A stretch of DNA of 64,000 nt from Antarctobacter heliothermus (GCF_002237555.1 NZ_CP022540.1:2795001-2859000), one strand, 5' to 3'; counted from the stretch's first letter, positions 1-9,070 are shown. The notes: generated by a model not told the origin, from the letters alone. Program-made: numbers and translations.

Positions 1-914
1 TGGACCTCGATCTTGTCACCGACCGCGTCCACAATCGGTTCAAGCGCACGGATTGAGGACAGCGCCCCGTCCAACTGTCGACCGCCGTGGTTGGACACGA
101 CGATAGCATCCGCACCGACATTGCAGGCCTCCAGCGCATCGCGCGGGTCCATGATCCCCTTGATGATCAGCGGCCCGTCCCACATCTTGCGGAAATGGCG
201 GATGCGGTCCCAGTTCAGCGACTGGTCAAAGCTCTCTGCCGTCCATGACGTCAACGAAGAGGGGTCTGTCACACCTTTGGCGTGGCCAACGATATTGCCG
301 AAAAAGCGACGTTTCGTCTGGAGCATGTTCAGGCCCCAGGTCACCTTGGTCATCATGTTGGCGATGGATTTCGGCGTCAGTTTGGGTGGGGCGGACAGGC
401 CGTTCTTGAGGTCCTTGTGACGCTGGCCCTGCAATTGCAGATCCACGGTAATTACCGCCGCCGAACAGTTTGCCGCCTTGGCCCGGTCAAACAGGTTCTG
501 CATGAAGGCGTCGTCCTTCAGCGTGTAGACCTGCATCCAGAAAGGTTTGGTGGTGTTCTCGGCCACGTCTTCGATCGAGCAGATCGACATGGTCGACAGG
601 CAGAAGGGCACGCCAAATTTCTCGGCGGCCCGGGCGGCTAGGATTTCACCGTCGGCGTGCTGCATCCCGGTCAAACCCACTGGTGCAAGTGCGACGGGCA
701 TCGCTGCGTCCTGTCCGATCATTTGCGTTTTCGTCGATCGGCCCGCCATGTCGATGGCCACCCGTTGCCGGAGGTAGATGTCGTCGAAATCCGAAGAGTT
801 TTCGCGGAAGGTCTGTTCTGTCCAGCTGCCGGATTCGCAGTAGTCGTAAAACATCTTGGGGACGCGGCGGCGGTAGAGGCGCTTGAGGTCCTCGATTTCG
901 GTAATCACGGGCAT
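1..914 (-). CDS. lldD: FMN-dependent L-lactate dehydrogenase, partial (3' end off left edge)
   Basis: Alpha-hydroxy-acid dehydrogenase of the FMN family, most like LldD, which oxidises L-lactate to pyruvate and feeds electrons to the respiratory chain at the inner membrane. About 304 codons are present. The start is the ATG at 914-912, giving MPVITEIEDLKRLY, the usual family N-terminus, followed by the conserved F-Y-D-Y-C-E-S-G block. Near the left edge (about 96-70) is the signature SNHGGRQLD, whose His abstracts the substrate proton. The gene reads in the same direction as trpA but lies 265 bp downstream of it behind its own operator-like repeat, so it is probably transcribed separately. 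Glycolate or mandelate specificity cannot be excluded from sequence alone. Confidence 0.85.
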   Translation of the reverse strand, partial: MPVITEIEDLKRLYRRRVPKMFYDYCESGSWTEQTFRENSSDFDDIYLRQRVAIDMAGRSTKTQMIGQDAAMPVALAPVGLTGMQHADGEILAARAAEKFGVPFCLSTMSICSIEDVAENTTKPFWMQVYTLKDDAFMQNLFDRAKAANCSAAVITVDLQLQGQRHKDLKNGLSAPPKLTPKSIANMMTKVTWGLNMLQTKRRFFGNIVGHAKGVTDPSSLTSWTAESFDQSLNWDRIRHFRKMWDGPLIIKGIMDPRDALEACNVGADAIVVSNHGGRQLDGALSSIRALEPIVDAVGDKIEV

Positions 915-934
915 GACACGGCGCTTTCTTTGGA

Positions 935-957
935 ATTGGTAAGGTCCGATTACCAAT
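935..957. promoter_or_regulatory. Operator-like perfect inverted repeat upstream of lldD
   Basis: ATTGGTAA (935-942) and TTACCAAT (950-957) are perfect inverted repeats with a 7-bp spacer, centred about 32 bp upstream of the lldD start codon. TTGGT...ACCAA half-sites are typical of FadR-type GntR regulators, including the lactate regulator LldR, although the usual spacer is shorter. Control of lldD by a lactate-responsive GntR protein is an inference from position and half-site sequence. Confidence 0.6.
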
Positions 958-1179
958 GTAGAGGATTTCTGGCAATGCGACTCTTGGGACAGGTTGCGCC
1001 AATGCGCTACTGCAACGCCGCCAAGGTCAAGACGCGGAGGCAGTGAACATCCCTGTTCTGGAGAAATCAGCCAAAGTCGTCGGGGTAAACCGCCGCTGCC
1101 ACTCGGCGCTTTGCGGCGGCCCCGCAGACCTGCTTTCTACAGATAGGATCAACGCGAACCCGCGCCGACCTCAGTGAGC

Positions 1180-1971
1180 TCAGGCGGAATGCGCGCCCGC
1201 CGCCAGTGAGGCGACAAACGACAGGATGTCCTCGACCGGTTTGCCCGCCGCGATCTCGGACACGATGGCCGATCCGACGACACACCCGTCAGCGACAGAG
1301 GCAATGGAGCGGCTGGTCTCGGGCGTGCGGATGCCAAAGCCCACGATTACCGGCAAATCGGTCTTGGCCTTTATCCGCGCCACTTCGGGGGCAACATCGG
1401 CGGCCTGTGCGGCCGCAGCACCCGTGATCCCGGTGATCGAGACGTAGTAGACAAACCCGGATGTGTTTTGCAGCACCTTGGGCAGGCGCTTGTCATCGGT
1501 GGTCGGGGTGGCGAGGCGGATAAAGTTCAGCCCGGCGGCCTGCGCGGGAATGCACAGTTCCTCATCCTCTTCGGGCGGCAGATCGACAATGATTAGCCCG
1601 TCGATTCCGGCCTCATTCGCTTGTGCCAGAAAAGTGTCGACGCCACGCGCATAGATCGGGTTGTAGTAGCCCATCATCACGATCGGCGTTTCGTTGTCGA
1701 CCTTGCGGAAATCGCGGACCATTTGCAGGGTGCGGTCCAGCGTCATGCCCCCCTCAAGGGCCCGTTGTCCGGCCAATTGGATTGTCTCGCCGTCGGCCAT
1801 CGGATCGGTAAAGGGCAGGCCCAGTTCGATCACGTCCACGCCAGCGCCGGGAAGACCTTTCATCACCGCCAGTGAGGTGTCCACATCGGGGTCCCCGGCC
1901 ATGATGTAGGAGACAAAAGCTTTCCGTCCCTCGGCTTGCAACCGGGCGAAGGTGGATTCGATGCGTGTCAT
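1180..1971 (-). CDS. trpA: Tryptophan synthase alpha subunit
   Basis: TrpA cleaves indole-3-glycerol phosphate to indole and glyceraldehyde 3-phosphate; indole is channelled to TrpB in the cytoplasmic alpha2-beta2 complex. The 263-residue protein has the usual family length. The catalytic acids fall at the standard positions, Glu49 (in VIELGLPF) and Asp60 (in FTDPMAD), and the phosphate-binding glycines are in VGFGIRTPE and GSAIVSEIA near the C-terminus. The gene stands alone here: no trpB is visible next to it, and trpG, trpD and trpC are about 50 kb away, so tryptophan genes are dispersed. Confidence 0.97.
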   Translation of the reverse strand: MTRIESTFARLQAEGRKAFVSYIMAGDPDVDTSLAVMKGLPGAGVDVIELGLPFTDPMADGETIQLAGQRALEGGMTLDRTLQMVRDFRKVDNETPIVMMGYYNPIYARGVDTFLAQANEAGIDGLIIVDLPPEEDEELCIPAQAAGLNFIRLATPTTDDKRLPKVLQNTSGFVYYVSITGITGAAAAQAADVAPEVARIKAKTDLPVIVGFGIRTPETSRSIASVADGCVVGSAIVSEIAAGKPVEDILSFVASLAAGAHSA

Positions 1972-2139
1972 GGTTCACTCCCTGCAAGGCTTTCGCGTCT
2001 TGCCGGATGCGCGCGGGAAAAGCAATGCCGGGCGCGATCCGCGCAAAAGATGTAGGGTTTGTGACGGTTTCTTGACGTACCGCAAGGCGGGGGTGGTCCG
2101 GATCTGCGAAAATGAGCGGGAGAGACAAAAGGAGACCCC

Positions 2140-3135
2140 ATGCCGTCTGAAAGTTCCGCCCCCGTCGCCCTTGATCCCACCAATGCGGCCGATCCGGTCG
2201 TCCCGGCCACAGTGGCGCCTGTTCCCGGCAGCTCCACCACCAATCCGCCAGCGCCCCCCCGTGTCCCGGTTGACCGGCGCCACCCGTCGCCGGATGAGAT
2301 CCGACGCGCGTTTGAAACCGGCGAATACCCCTATGACACCAAGGTGTCACGCCGGGCGTATGAACGTGAAAAGGCGCGGCTGCAGGCTGAGTTGCTGAAG
2401 GTTCAGCATTGGGCGCAGGAAACCGGACAGAAATTCGTGCTGTTGTTCGAGGGCCGGGATGCCGCCGGAAAGGGCGGCACGATCAAACGTTTTACTGAAC
2501 ACCTCAACCCCCGGACTGCCCGCGTGGTGGCGCTGAACAAGCCCACCGACGAAGAGCGCGGCCAATGGTATTTCCAGCGCTACATTCAGCATTTGCCAAC
2601 CAGCGGTGAAATCGTGCTGTATGACCGGTCGTGGTACAACCGGGCCGGGGTCGAACGGGTGATGGGGTTCTGTGAGCCCACCGATTATCTTGAGTTCATG
2701 CGTCAGACACCCGATTTCGAACGGATGCTCACGCGGTCCGGCATCCATATGTACAAATACTGGTTCTCGGTCACTCAAGACGAGCAGCGCGCGCGCTTTG
2801 CCAGTCGCGAAACAGATCCACTAAAGCAGTGGAAGCTGTCGCCGATTGATCTGGCCAGCCTTCACAAGTGGGATGACTATACCGAGGCCAAGGAGGCGAT
2901 GTTCTTTTACACCGATACCGCCGATGCGCCTTGGACGGTGATCAAATCCGACGACAAGAAACGCGCCCGCCTGAACTGTATGCGTCACTTTCTGTCAACG
3001 CTGGACTATCCGGACAAGGATCGCAGGATTGTCCGCGCGCCGGACCCGCTGATTGTAGGCGGTGCGGGGCATGTGATCCATCGATCGGATCACATCTTGG
3101 GCAAGGCGCTGCATCCCGACACGCGGCGGGTCTGA
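2140..3135 (+). CDS. ppk2: Polyphosphate kinase 2 family protein
   Basis: PPK2 enzymes transfer phosphate between inorganic polyphosphate and nucleotides, usually making ATP or GTP from polyphosphate and NDP. The 331-residue protein has a Pro/Ala-rich N-terminal extension (about 1-45) and then a P-loop kinase core: Walker A FEGRDAAGKGG (about 103-113) and the Walker B/lid region YDRSWYNRAGVERV (about 161-174), both diagnostic of PPK2. A strong ribosome site (AAAGGAG) precedes the ATG at 2140. The single-domain architecture fits class I (NDP-phosphorylating), but class assignment by eye is tentative. It converges with the DUF2461 gene, whose stop lies 3 bp away. Confidence 0.93.
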   Translation: MPSESSAPVALDPTNAADPVVPATVAPVPGSSTTNPPAPPRVPVDRRHPSPDEIRRAFETGEYPYDTKVSRRAYEREKARLQAELLKVQHWAQETGQKFVLLFEGRDAAGKGGTIKRFTEHLNPRTARVVALNKPTDEERGQWYFQRYIQHLPTSGEIVLYDRSWYNRAGVERVMGFCEPTDYLEFMRQTPDFERMLTRSGIHMYKYWFSVTQDEQRARFASRETDPLKQWKLSPIDLASLHKWDDYTEAKEAMFFYTDTADAPWTVIKSDDKKRARLNCMRHFLSTLDYPDKDRRIVRAPDPLIVGGAGHVIHRSDHILGKALHPDTRRV

Positions 3136-3138
3136 GGG

Positions 3139-3783
3139 TCAGACGACCTCGTCGCCTAACCAGTCGGTAAGCGGCGCAAAATCGGTGATAGCCTGCCGGA
3201 GGGTGTCTTCGGGGTTTTCGGTCAGGCCATCGTCCAGACCGTCGCGCCATGCGACAAACCCCTTGTAGCGCAAAAGAGCCTCACGCGGGTGGTCGGCGGG
3301 GTACGGCGGTGGCACCCGTTGCAGGGTGGGCGGGTCCACCCGCCAACCTGCGGCGTCGATCATATCCCCAAGCGCCGCCCCTTGGTCCGCAGCAACAGCC
3401 GCGCGCCAGCGGTCCAGTTGCGCGGGCTCGAACCCCATGACGCCTGCGCCCAAGGTGGCATAGTCAGGAGACAGTCCCAGCATCCACGCCCGCCCGTCGG
3501 GCAGCGACCACATCATGTGCAGATGGATGTGGTAGGGGGTCTTGTCCTCGGCAAAGCGCACATCGCGGTGCGGGCGGAACAGTTTGGTGCGCGGGGTCAT
3601 GCCCTGCGTTTCATGCATCCAGTTGGCGATTTGCGCCAACAGCTTTTCCGATGGTCGTTTCAGATTGCTGTCATAGCGCGACTTGTTGGCCTTGAACCAG
3701 TCACGCTCATTGTTTTCGGCCAGTTCGGTCAGGAATACGCGAGCGTCCGGCAGGAGCCGGTTGAGATCGACAGGTTCGGCCAT
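3139..3783 (-). CDS. DUF2461 family protein
   Basis: A 214-residue cytoplasmic protein of the DUF2461 (TIGR02453) family, whose function is not known. Family marks seen are NNERDWFKANKSRYD near the N-terminus, PRTKLFRPHRDVRFAEDKTPYH in two adjacent pieces in the first half, and a conserved R-Y-K-G-F region near the C-terminus. The frame stays open to 3822, but MAEPVDLNRLL at 3783 fits the family and avoids an atypical arginine-rich leader. Transcribed toward ppk2 and divergently from the MATE exporter gene. Confidence 0.85.
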   Translation of the reverse strand: MAEPVDLNRLLPDARVFLTELAENNERDWFKANKSRYDSNLKRPSEKLLAQIANWMHETQGMTPRTKLFRPHRDVRFAEDKTPYHIHLHMMWSLPDGRAWMLGLSPDYATLGAGVMGFEPAQLDRWRAAVAADQGAALGDMIDAAGWRVDPPTLQRVPPPYPADHPREALLRYKGFVAWRDGLDDGLTENPEDTLRQAITDFAPLTDWLGDEVV

Positions 3784-3884
3784 GAAACGGCTCCATCGGG
3801 GAGGTTGCAGACAGCCTAGCACAGGTTCGCTTGCGGCGCACCAGTGCCCTTGTCATGGGCATATCCGATGCGTAATGGCAGGCC

Positions 3885-5255
3885 ATGATCCGCCCAGACA
3901 ACCATTCAACGCATATGCGGTCCATTCTGCGCTTGGGCCTGCCTTTGATTGGCGGGCATCTGGCGCAATTTGCCATCGGTCTGACCGACACGATCATGAT
4001 GGGGTGGTACGGCGTACCGGAACTGGCTGCGCTTACGCTTGCCGGGTCGTTCTTTTTCACCTTGTTCCTGTTCGGATCGGGGTTTGCATGGGCGATTATG
4101 CCCATGGTTGCGCGCTATGCTGCGCTGAACGATGAGGTGCAGGTGCGCCGGGCCACGCGCATGGCGCTTTGGCTGTCGATCATTTACGCCCTGTTGGTCC
4201 TGCCGCTGATGTGGTTCTCAGGGGCGATCCTGACCGCCATTGGCCAGACAGAGCAGATTGCACAGATGGCGCAGGTTTATTTGCGCACGCTGGCCTTCGG
4301 CATGTTGCCCGCGCTGGGCGTGATGGTGATGAAAAGCTATCTTGCGGGGCTGGAACATACCCGCGTCGTGTTGTGGATCACCATTGTTGCCGCAGGGGCC
4401 AACGCGCTTGTCAACTACATGCTGATCTTTGGCAACTGGGGCGCCCCCGAGATGGGGATTGCAGGGGCGGCGCTGGCCTCGGTCACGGTACAACTGGTCT
4501 CTATGGGACTGATTGTTGTCTATGCTGTGCGTATCCTGCCGGAACATCAACTGTTCATCCGGTTCTGGAAACCGGACTGGGACATGTTCGGGCGGGTGTT
4601 CCAACTGGGCTGGCCCATCGGCTTGACCACCTTGGCCGAAGTGGGTCTGTTCGCCGCTTCGGCTGTTCTGATGGGGTGGCTGGGCACGATTCCGTTGGCC
4701 GCGCACGGCGTTGCGCTCCAAATCGCGACGGGAGCCTTTATGATCCAGATCGGCCTGTCCAATGCGGCCACGGTACGGGCCGGGGCGGCGCTGGGCCGGG
4801 GCGATACCCCGAACCTGCTGCGCGGGGCAGAGGTGGTCATTTTGCTGGGTGCCATTGCCGTTATCGTGACGGTTGCGATCTTCCTGATCTTTCCCGTGAC
4901 GTTGATGGGATTCTTCATCGACCCGGCTGACCCGGACCGAGACGCGATCATTGCAACAGGGCGTGGCCTGCTGGCCATGGCGGCGCTGTTTCAGGTCGTC
5001 GATGCCGCGCAGGTCATCCACCTTGGCCTGCTGCGTGGGTTGCAGGACACCCGCGTGCCGATGATCGTGGCTGGCGTTGCCTATTGGGGAGTCGGAATGC
5101 CCTGCGCTTGGCTGTTCGGCATCCATCTTGGCTGGGGTGGTGAGGGGATCTGGCTGGGCCTTGTGCTGGGGCTTGCCGTGGCGGCGGTTCTGCTGATGCT
5201 GCGGTTCTGGCAACGCAGCGCGACCATCGTGTCACGTCACATGACGCTTGGGTAA
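3885..5255 (+). CDS. MATE family efflux transporter
   Basis: Inner-membrane multidrug/toxin extrusion antiporter that exports cationic compounds in exchange for Na+ or H+. The 456-residue length and about twelve hydrophobic segments in two similar halves fit the NorM branch. The start of the first half (GLPLIGGHLAQFAIGLTDTI) and of the second half (QLGWPIGLTTLAEVGLFAAS) show the repeated pattern of the family. An internal ATG at 3915 (MRSILRLG) is an alternative start. No regulator is adjacent; the substrate cannot be told from sequence. Confidence 0.93.
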   Translation: MIRPDNHSTHMRSILRLGLPLIGGHLAQFAIGLTDTIMMGWYGVPELAALTLAGSFFFTLFLFGSGFAWAIMPMVARYAALNDEVQVRRATRMALWLSIIYALLVLPLMWFSGAILTAIGQTEQIAQMAQVYLRTLAFGMLPALGVMVMKSYLAGLEHTRVVLWITIVAAGANALVNYMLIFGNWGAPEMGIAGAALASVTVQLVSMGLIVVYAVRILPEHQLFIRFWKPDWDMFGRVFQLGWPIGLTTLAEVGLFAASAVLMGWLGTIPLAAHGVALQIATGAFMIQIGLSNAATVRAGAALGRGDTPNLLRGAEVVILLGAIAVIVTVAIFLIFPVTLMGFFIDPADPDRDAIIATGRGLLAMAALFQVVDAAQVIHLGLLRGLQDTRVPMIVAGVAYWGVGMPCAWLFGIHLGWGGEGIWLGLVLGLAVAAVLLMLRFWQRSATIVSRHMTLG

Positions 5256-5394
5256 CCCTTTCGCCTATTGCGCGGCGTCTGGAGGTATTCCGCCATTGAT
5301 GTGGACGCAGGGCTGGTGATTAAGTGTGTCCATCGGGCTGGGAACGCGGCCTGACCACGCATGGACCACAGGACAGTTTTCAGGAGACATCATA

Positions 5395-5769
5395 ATGGCA
5401 CACACCACGGACGCGGGCGGATACACACGCCAAGTCGGCATGGTCGAGGCTTTCAAACTTTTCTTCGCGAACTACATCAATTTCGAGGGCCGTTCGAACC
5501 GCGGTGAGTACTGGTGGGCCTTTCTTGCCATCATCCTCATTTCAATTGTTTTGTCGGTGGTCGACGGCATGATCGGCATGCCGCTGTTTGGTAGCATTTT
5601 TTCACTTGCCACGCTTGTGCCGGGCATCGCCATCGGCATCCGCCGCCTGCATGACATCGACAAGTCCGGCTGGTTCCTGCTGATTGGTCTGATTCCGCTC
5701 ATCGGCGCGCTGGTGCTGATCTACTTCTTTGTCCAAAAGCCGACACCGGGTCCGAACCGCTTCGGCTAA
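5395..5769 (+). CDS. DUF805 family membrane protein
   Basis: A 124-residue inner-membrane protein of the DUF805 family (function unknown). The family core is clear: EAFKLFFANYINFEGRSNRGEYWW, here seen as an amphipathic start followed by R-S-N-R-x-E-Y-W-W, then three to four membrane helices, I-R-R-L-H-D-I-D-K-S-G-W and the C-terminal P-G-P-N-R-F-G. The start at 5395 is preceded by CAGGAGAC at a good distance; the longer open frame from 5326 lacks family similarity. A strong terminator follows directly, so it is probably monocistronic. Confidence 0.88.
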   Translation: MAHTTDAGGYTRQVGMVEAFKLFFANYINFEGRSNRGEYWWAFLAIILISIVLSVVDGMIGMPLFGSIFSLATLVPGIAIGIRRLHDIDKSGWFLLIGLIPLIGALVLIYFFVQKPTPGPNRFG

Positions 5770-5794
5770 TCCGAATGTCTGACGTGACAGAAAC

Positions 5795-5824
5795 AACCCC
5801 TCTTCCATCTGGAAGAGGGGTTTT
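5795..5824 (+). terminator. Rho-independent terminator after the DUF805 gene
   Basis: Perfect hairpin AACCCCTCTTCC / GGAAGAGGGGTT with an ATCT loop followed by a T run, 25 bp after the stop codon. It separates the DUF805 gene from ychF. Confidence 0.93.
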
Positions 5825-5907
5825 GCATTTGGCGGGTCGCGTCTCGCCTTGCGCCGCTGCCAGCAGGCGACTAGAAGCGGCGCGTCACGCAATATGGAGG
5901 GTGTCGC

Positions 5908-7005
5908 ATGGGCTTTCGGATGGGAATCGTGGGGCTGCCCAACGTGGGCAAGTCGACTCTGTTCAACGCGCTGACCAGAACCGCTGCTGCGCAGGCGGCA
6001 AACTTTCCGTTCTGCACGATCGAACCGAACGTCGGGGACGTGGCTGTCCCTGATCCTCGGCTGGATCAACTGGCGGGCATCGCGCAATCCAAACAGACCA
6101 TCCCGACTCGGATCACCTTTGTCGACATCGCCGGTCTGGTTAAAGGCGCATCCAAGGGCGAGGGTCTCGGCAACCAGTTTCTGGCCAACATCCGTGAGGT
6201 GGATGCCATCGCCCATGTGGTGCGCTGCTTTGAGGATGACGACGTGACCCATGTCGATGGTCGGGTCGATCCAGTCTCTGATGCGGATACGATCGAGACG
6301 GAACTGATCATCGCCGACATGGAATCGCTGGAAAAGCGGTTGCAGAACATTGTCCGCAAGGTGCGCGGCGGCGACAAGGAGGCAGTCCAGCAAGAACGCC
6401 TGATGAAGCTGGCCCTTGCCGCGTTGGAAGAAGGCAAGCCTGCGCGCGTTGTCGAGGTGGATGAGGACGACCTCAAGGCGTGGCGGATGCTGCAACTGCT
6501 GACCTCCAAGCCGGTGCTTTATGTCTGCAACGTTGATGAGGGCGATGCGGCCGAGGGCAACGACCTGTCGCGCAAGGTGGGCGAGATGGCCGCCGCGCAG
6601 GGCAATTCTCATGTCGTGATCAGCGCCAAGATCGAAGAAGAGATCAGCCAGCTGGACGCCGATGAGGCGACTGAGTTCTTGGCGGAACTGGGACTTCAGG
6701 AAGCCGGGCTGGATCGTCTGATCAAGGCGGGCTACGAGCTGTTGGGCCTACAAACCTATTTCACCGTCGGACCCAAAGAGGCCCGCGCCTGGACGATCCG
6801 CGAAGGCACGTTGGCGCCGCAGGCGGCGGGGGTAATCCACGGCGATTTCGAACGCGGCTTTATCCGGGCCGAAACCATCGCATTTGACGATTACGTCACT
6901 TGCAACGGTGAGACAGGCGCCAAGGATGCGGGCAAAATGCGCGCCGAGGGCAAGAGTTATGAGGTCAAGGACGGCGACGTCCTGCACTTCCTCTTCAACA
7001 CCTGA
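5908..7005 (+). CDS. ychF: Redox-regulated ATPase YchF (Obg-like)
   Basis: YchF/OLA1 is a TRAFAC-class P-loop protein that prefers ATP over GTP, associates with ribosomes and affects translation and oxidative stress responses. The 365-residue length is standard. Visible motifs are the P-loop GLPNVGKST (residues 9-17), D-I-A-G-L-V-K-G-A in switch II, the altered G4 motif N-V-D-E that explains ATP preference, and a C-terminal TGS domain ending H-F-L-F-N-T. The ATG at 5908 follows GGAGGG. Flanked by terminator and hairpin, it is probably a single-gene unit. Confidence 0.97.
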   Translation: MGFRMGIVGLPNVGKSTLFNALTRTAAAQAANFPFCTIEPNVGDVAVPDPRLDQLAGIAQSKQTIPTRITFVDIAGLVKGASKGEGLGNQFLANIREVDAIAHVVRCFEDDDVTHVDGRVDPVSDADTIETELIIADMESLEKRLQNIVRKVRGGDKEAVQQERLMKLALAALEEGKPARVVEVDEDDLKAWRMLQLLTSKPVLYVCNVDEGDAAEGNDLSRKVGEMAAAQGNSHVVISAKIEEEISQLDADEATEFLAELGLQEAGLDRLIKAGYELLGLQTYFTVGPKEARAWTIREGTLAPQAAGVIHGDFERGFIRAETIAFDDYVTCNGETGAKDAGKMRAEGKSYEVKDGDVLHFLFNT

Positions 7006-7011
7006 ATTCGG

Positions 7012-7033
7012 TTGTCCGGCTATGGCCGGACAA
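7012..7033 (+). other. 9-bp perfect stem-loop just after ychF
   Basis: TTGTCCGGC and GCCGGACAA form a perfect stem around a TATG loop, starting 7 bp after the ychF stop. It has no T tract, so it is a 3'-end stabilising or weak termination structure rather than a clear intrinsic terminator. Confidence 0.55.
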
Positions 7034-7070
7034 GGCATCGTGCTGTTCGGCCTGCCTGCCTGAACTGGCG

Positions 7071-7092
7071 AAAAAAACCGAAGTCCTCGGTT
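7071..7092 (-). terminator. Terminator-like hairpin oriented for the minus strand
   Basis: Read on the minus strand, AACCGA-GGACT-TCGGTT is followed directly by a run of T residues, the form of an intrinsic terminator. No minus-strand gene lies upstream of it: the next 680 bp hold only an IS remnant and unassigned sequence. It is either a relic or the end of an unrecognised minus-strand transcript. Confidence 0.4.
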
Positions 7093-7209
7093 CAAAAAGC
7101 TGCGCACAATCGGTGTCCTCAAGCGGTTCATCGGATTGGGCGCGGTGAACCAGGCCGTAGAATGCCGATCGACAAAATGCCGGGACTGAACAGCCTTCAT
7201 CCCGCGGTC

Positions 7210-7347
7210 GGGGAAGAGGGGCATGGAAAGCTGATCGGCCGCACGGACGGTGCCATGAACCCGAAATGGCATGCCGTCACCGACGACCTAGGGCCGCCGA
7301 TCCGGTACGTCGTCACCGCGGGACATGTCAGCGACGACGCCGACGCC
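7210..7347 (+). mobile_element. IS5-family transposase remnant
   Basis: The translation over about 46 codons (GKLIGRTDGAMNPKWHAVTD, then D-L-G-P-P-I-R-Y-V-V-T-A-G-H-V-S-D) matches the middle of IS5/IS427-type DDE transposases, whose consensus there is R-x-x-G-G-x-N-T-K-L-H-A-V-T-D-x-x-G-R-P-L-R-F-x-x-T-A-G-Q-x-S-D. The flanking codons of the same open frame (7012-7413) do not resemble a transposase, and no start, catalytic Glu region or terminal inverted repeats were found. This is a decayed fragment, not a functional element. Confidence 0.7.
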
Positions 7348-7770
7348 AGTGAGCAGCCTGCCACCGACTGTAAGATCGAGGGTATGATGCGGACTGATTC
7401 CGTGAGACCTTGATCGACAGAAAGAATTGCACCCCGCATCCGGCACGATGAACAGCGCCACGGGTGCGTGCGGGCGGTCGATGCTGGCGGCAGATGTGAC
7501 TTTGACAAAGACCTCCAGCCCGGGGCGGATCGGTCAATCTTGCGGAATACCGGCCCGAGCCGCGACACGCGCCGCGTGGTTTTCTGTCCCGGCATCGTGA
7601 CGGGCCCCCGATCACCGAAAAGGACAATTCAGATTGCTCTTGGGCGGGGCCTCTGCAAACCTGCGAGTGTGTGTGTCCACGCTTTGACGCCCCGTGCGGC
7701 GATTAGCGTGCAGGTATCTGGTGCTTTCTGGGTTGGCTCTTACCGACCCGCCTGATCACAAGGAGACGAC
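7348..7770. other. Intergenic stretch without recognisable gene
   Basis: About 420 bp between the transposase remnant and the DUF1326 gene. Short open frames occur on both strands but none has family similarity, a ribosome site or sensible composition. It is probably further decayed insertion-sequence or chromosomal debris plus the promoter of the DUF1326 gene in the last 100 bp. Confidence 0.5.
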
Positions 7771-8478
7771 ATGGGCCTGAACCGACGCCCTGACGCGGAC
7801 CGACTGCCGGTCAGCCAACGCATCGACCAACGGATGCCAAACCCAAAACGTCGACAGATGCGACCAACCGACTGGGCAATCCGGGGTGAGTTGTTCCTGA
7901 ATTGCTCCTGTACCGTGTTCTGTCCCTGCGTCGTCAGCCTGGGTCAGCACGATCCGACCGAAGGCGACTGCAAGGCCTGGATGGCGATCGCCATCGATGA
8001 TGGGCATTTCGAGGGTGAAGACCTGACTGGCGTCAATGTGGGCTTGATGGTCGAGATCCCCGGCAAAATGGCGGAGGGCGACTGGAAGGTGGCCGTCTAC
8101 ATCGATGAGCGCGCCACGCCCGCTGCCTACAACGGTCTGCTCAAGATCCTGTCAGGTGAGGCGGGCGGCACCACCGGGCTGTTCACCTTGCTGGTGTCAC
8201 AGATCATCGGGCACGAGCGCGAAAAGGTCGAGATTGTCCGCGAGGGCACCAAGCGCGGGCTGTACATCGGGCGCAAGATACAGGGCGAGATCGAGATGGT
8301 GCAGGGGGCCTCACCCGCAGAGCCTATCGTGATCAAAAACACCAAATACTGGATGGGGCCGGACGTGATCGTGGCCAAGGGGTTGAAAAGCAAGGTGCGC
8401 GACTATGGCCGGGTCTGGGATTTTTCCGGCAAATCAGGTGAGATTTGTGCGATCGACTGGAAAGGACCGGGGAAATGA
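7771..8478 (+). CDS. DUF1326 domain-containing protein
   Basis: A 235-residue protein of the DUF1326 family (function unknown). The family N-terminal block is clear: W-A-I-R-G-E-L-F-L-N-C-S-C-T-V-F-C-P-C-V-V-S followed by a P-T-E-G-x-C segment; the cluster of five cysteines suggests metal or redox chemistry. The ATG at 7771 has AAGGAG at good spacing but adds a basic leader of about 29 residues; the ATG at 7858 would start nearer the domain but lacks a ribosome site. The stop overlaps the DinB gene start by four bases, so the two are co-translated. In other bacteria DUF1326 genes often pair with a DUF2182 membrane protein, not seen here. Confidence 0.82.
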   Translation: MGLNRRPDADRLPVSQRIDQRMPNPKRRQMRPTDWAIRGELFLNCSCTVFCPCVVSLGQHDPTEGDCKAWMAIAIDDGHFEGEDLTGVNVGLMVEIPGKMAEGDWKVAVYIDERATPAAYNGLLKILSGEAGGTTGLFTLLVSQIIGHEREKVEIVREGTKRGLYIGRKIQGEIEMVQGASPAEPIVIKNTKYWMGPDVIVAKGLKSKVRDYGRVWDFSGKSGEICAIDWKGPGK

Positions 8479-8993
8479 TGATCACGCCGGAGTATTGCCT
8501 GACGATGGCGCGCTACAACGCCTGGCAGAACCGGCAGGTGAAGGCGTTTTTTGCAAACCTGGATCCCGTGGCATTGAAACAGGACCGCAAGGCGTTTTTT
8601 GGATCGCTTTTGGGCACGGCCAACCACCTGCTTTGGGGGGACTTGATGTGGATGTCGCGGTTCACGGGGGCACCACCACCTGCGGGCGGGATCAAGGATA
8701 CTCCGACGTTGACCGCAACGCGTGAGGAATGGGAGATCGCACGGTTCCGTGCGGATGCGGATATCCTGATCTGGTCCGAACGGCTCCGGGCGGTCGATCT
8801 GACCGGGGACCTGACCTGGTATTCGGGGGCGGTCGGACGCGAGGTGTCGAAACCCAAGGCGCTGTGTGTGGCACATATGTTCAACCACCAGACCCATCAT
8901 CGCGGACAGATCCACGCCATGCTGACGGCCGCCGGGGTCGAGGCCCCAGTTAGCGATCTGGCATTCATGTCGGCAGAGGGGCCATGGCTGTAA
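8475..8993 (+). CDS. DinB family protein
   Basis: A 172-residue four-helix-bundle protein of the DinB/YfiT superfamily, which includes metal-dependent thiol (bacillithiol, mycothiol, glutathione-like) transferases and hydrolases. The three metal-binding histidines are present: His51 in T-A-N-H-L-L-W-G-D and His138/His142 in F-N-H-Q-T-H-H-R-G-Q. The start at 8475 forms an ATGATGA overlap with the DUF1326 stop; the frame is open further upstream to 8445 without reason to use it. The actual substrate is unknown, and despite the name no role in DNA repair is implied. Confidence 0.9.
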   Translation: MMITPEYCLTMARYNAWQNRQVKAFFANLDPVALKQDRKAFFGSLLGTANHLLWGDLMWMSRFTGAPPPAGGIKDTPTLTATREEWEIARFRADADILIWSERLRAVDLTGDLTWYSGAVGREVSKPKALCVAHMFNHQTHHRGQIHAMLTAAGVEAPVSDLAFMSAEGPWL

Positions 8994-9070
8994 GATAGCG
9001 AGACACGAGACGTGCGTTGTTTCGCCTTGCAGTGAAAGGTGCCCCGCCCGCCGACCCGTCGAGGCCCGCA

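Noticed and set aside
1090..1119. Hairpin CCGCCGC / GCGGCGG downstream of trpA
   Set aside because: 16-base loop and no real T tract on the minus strand; weak as a terminator.
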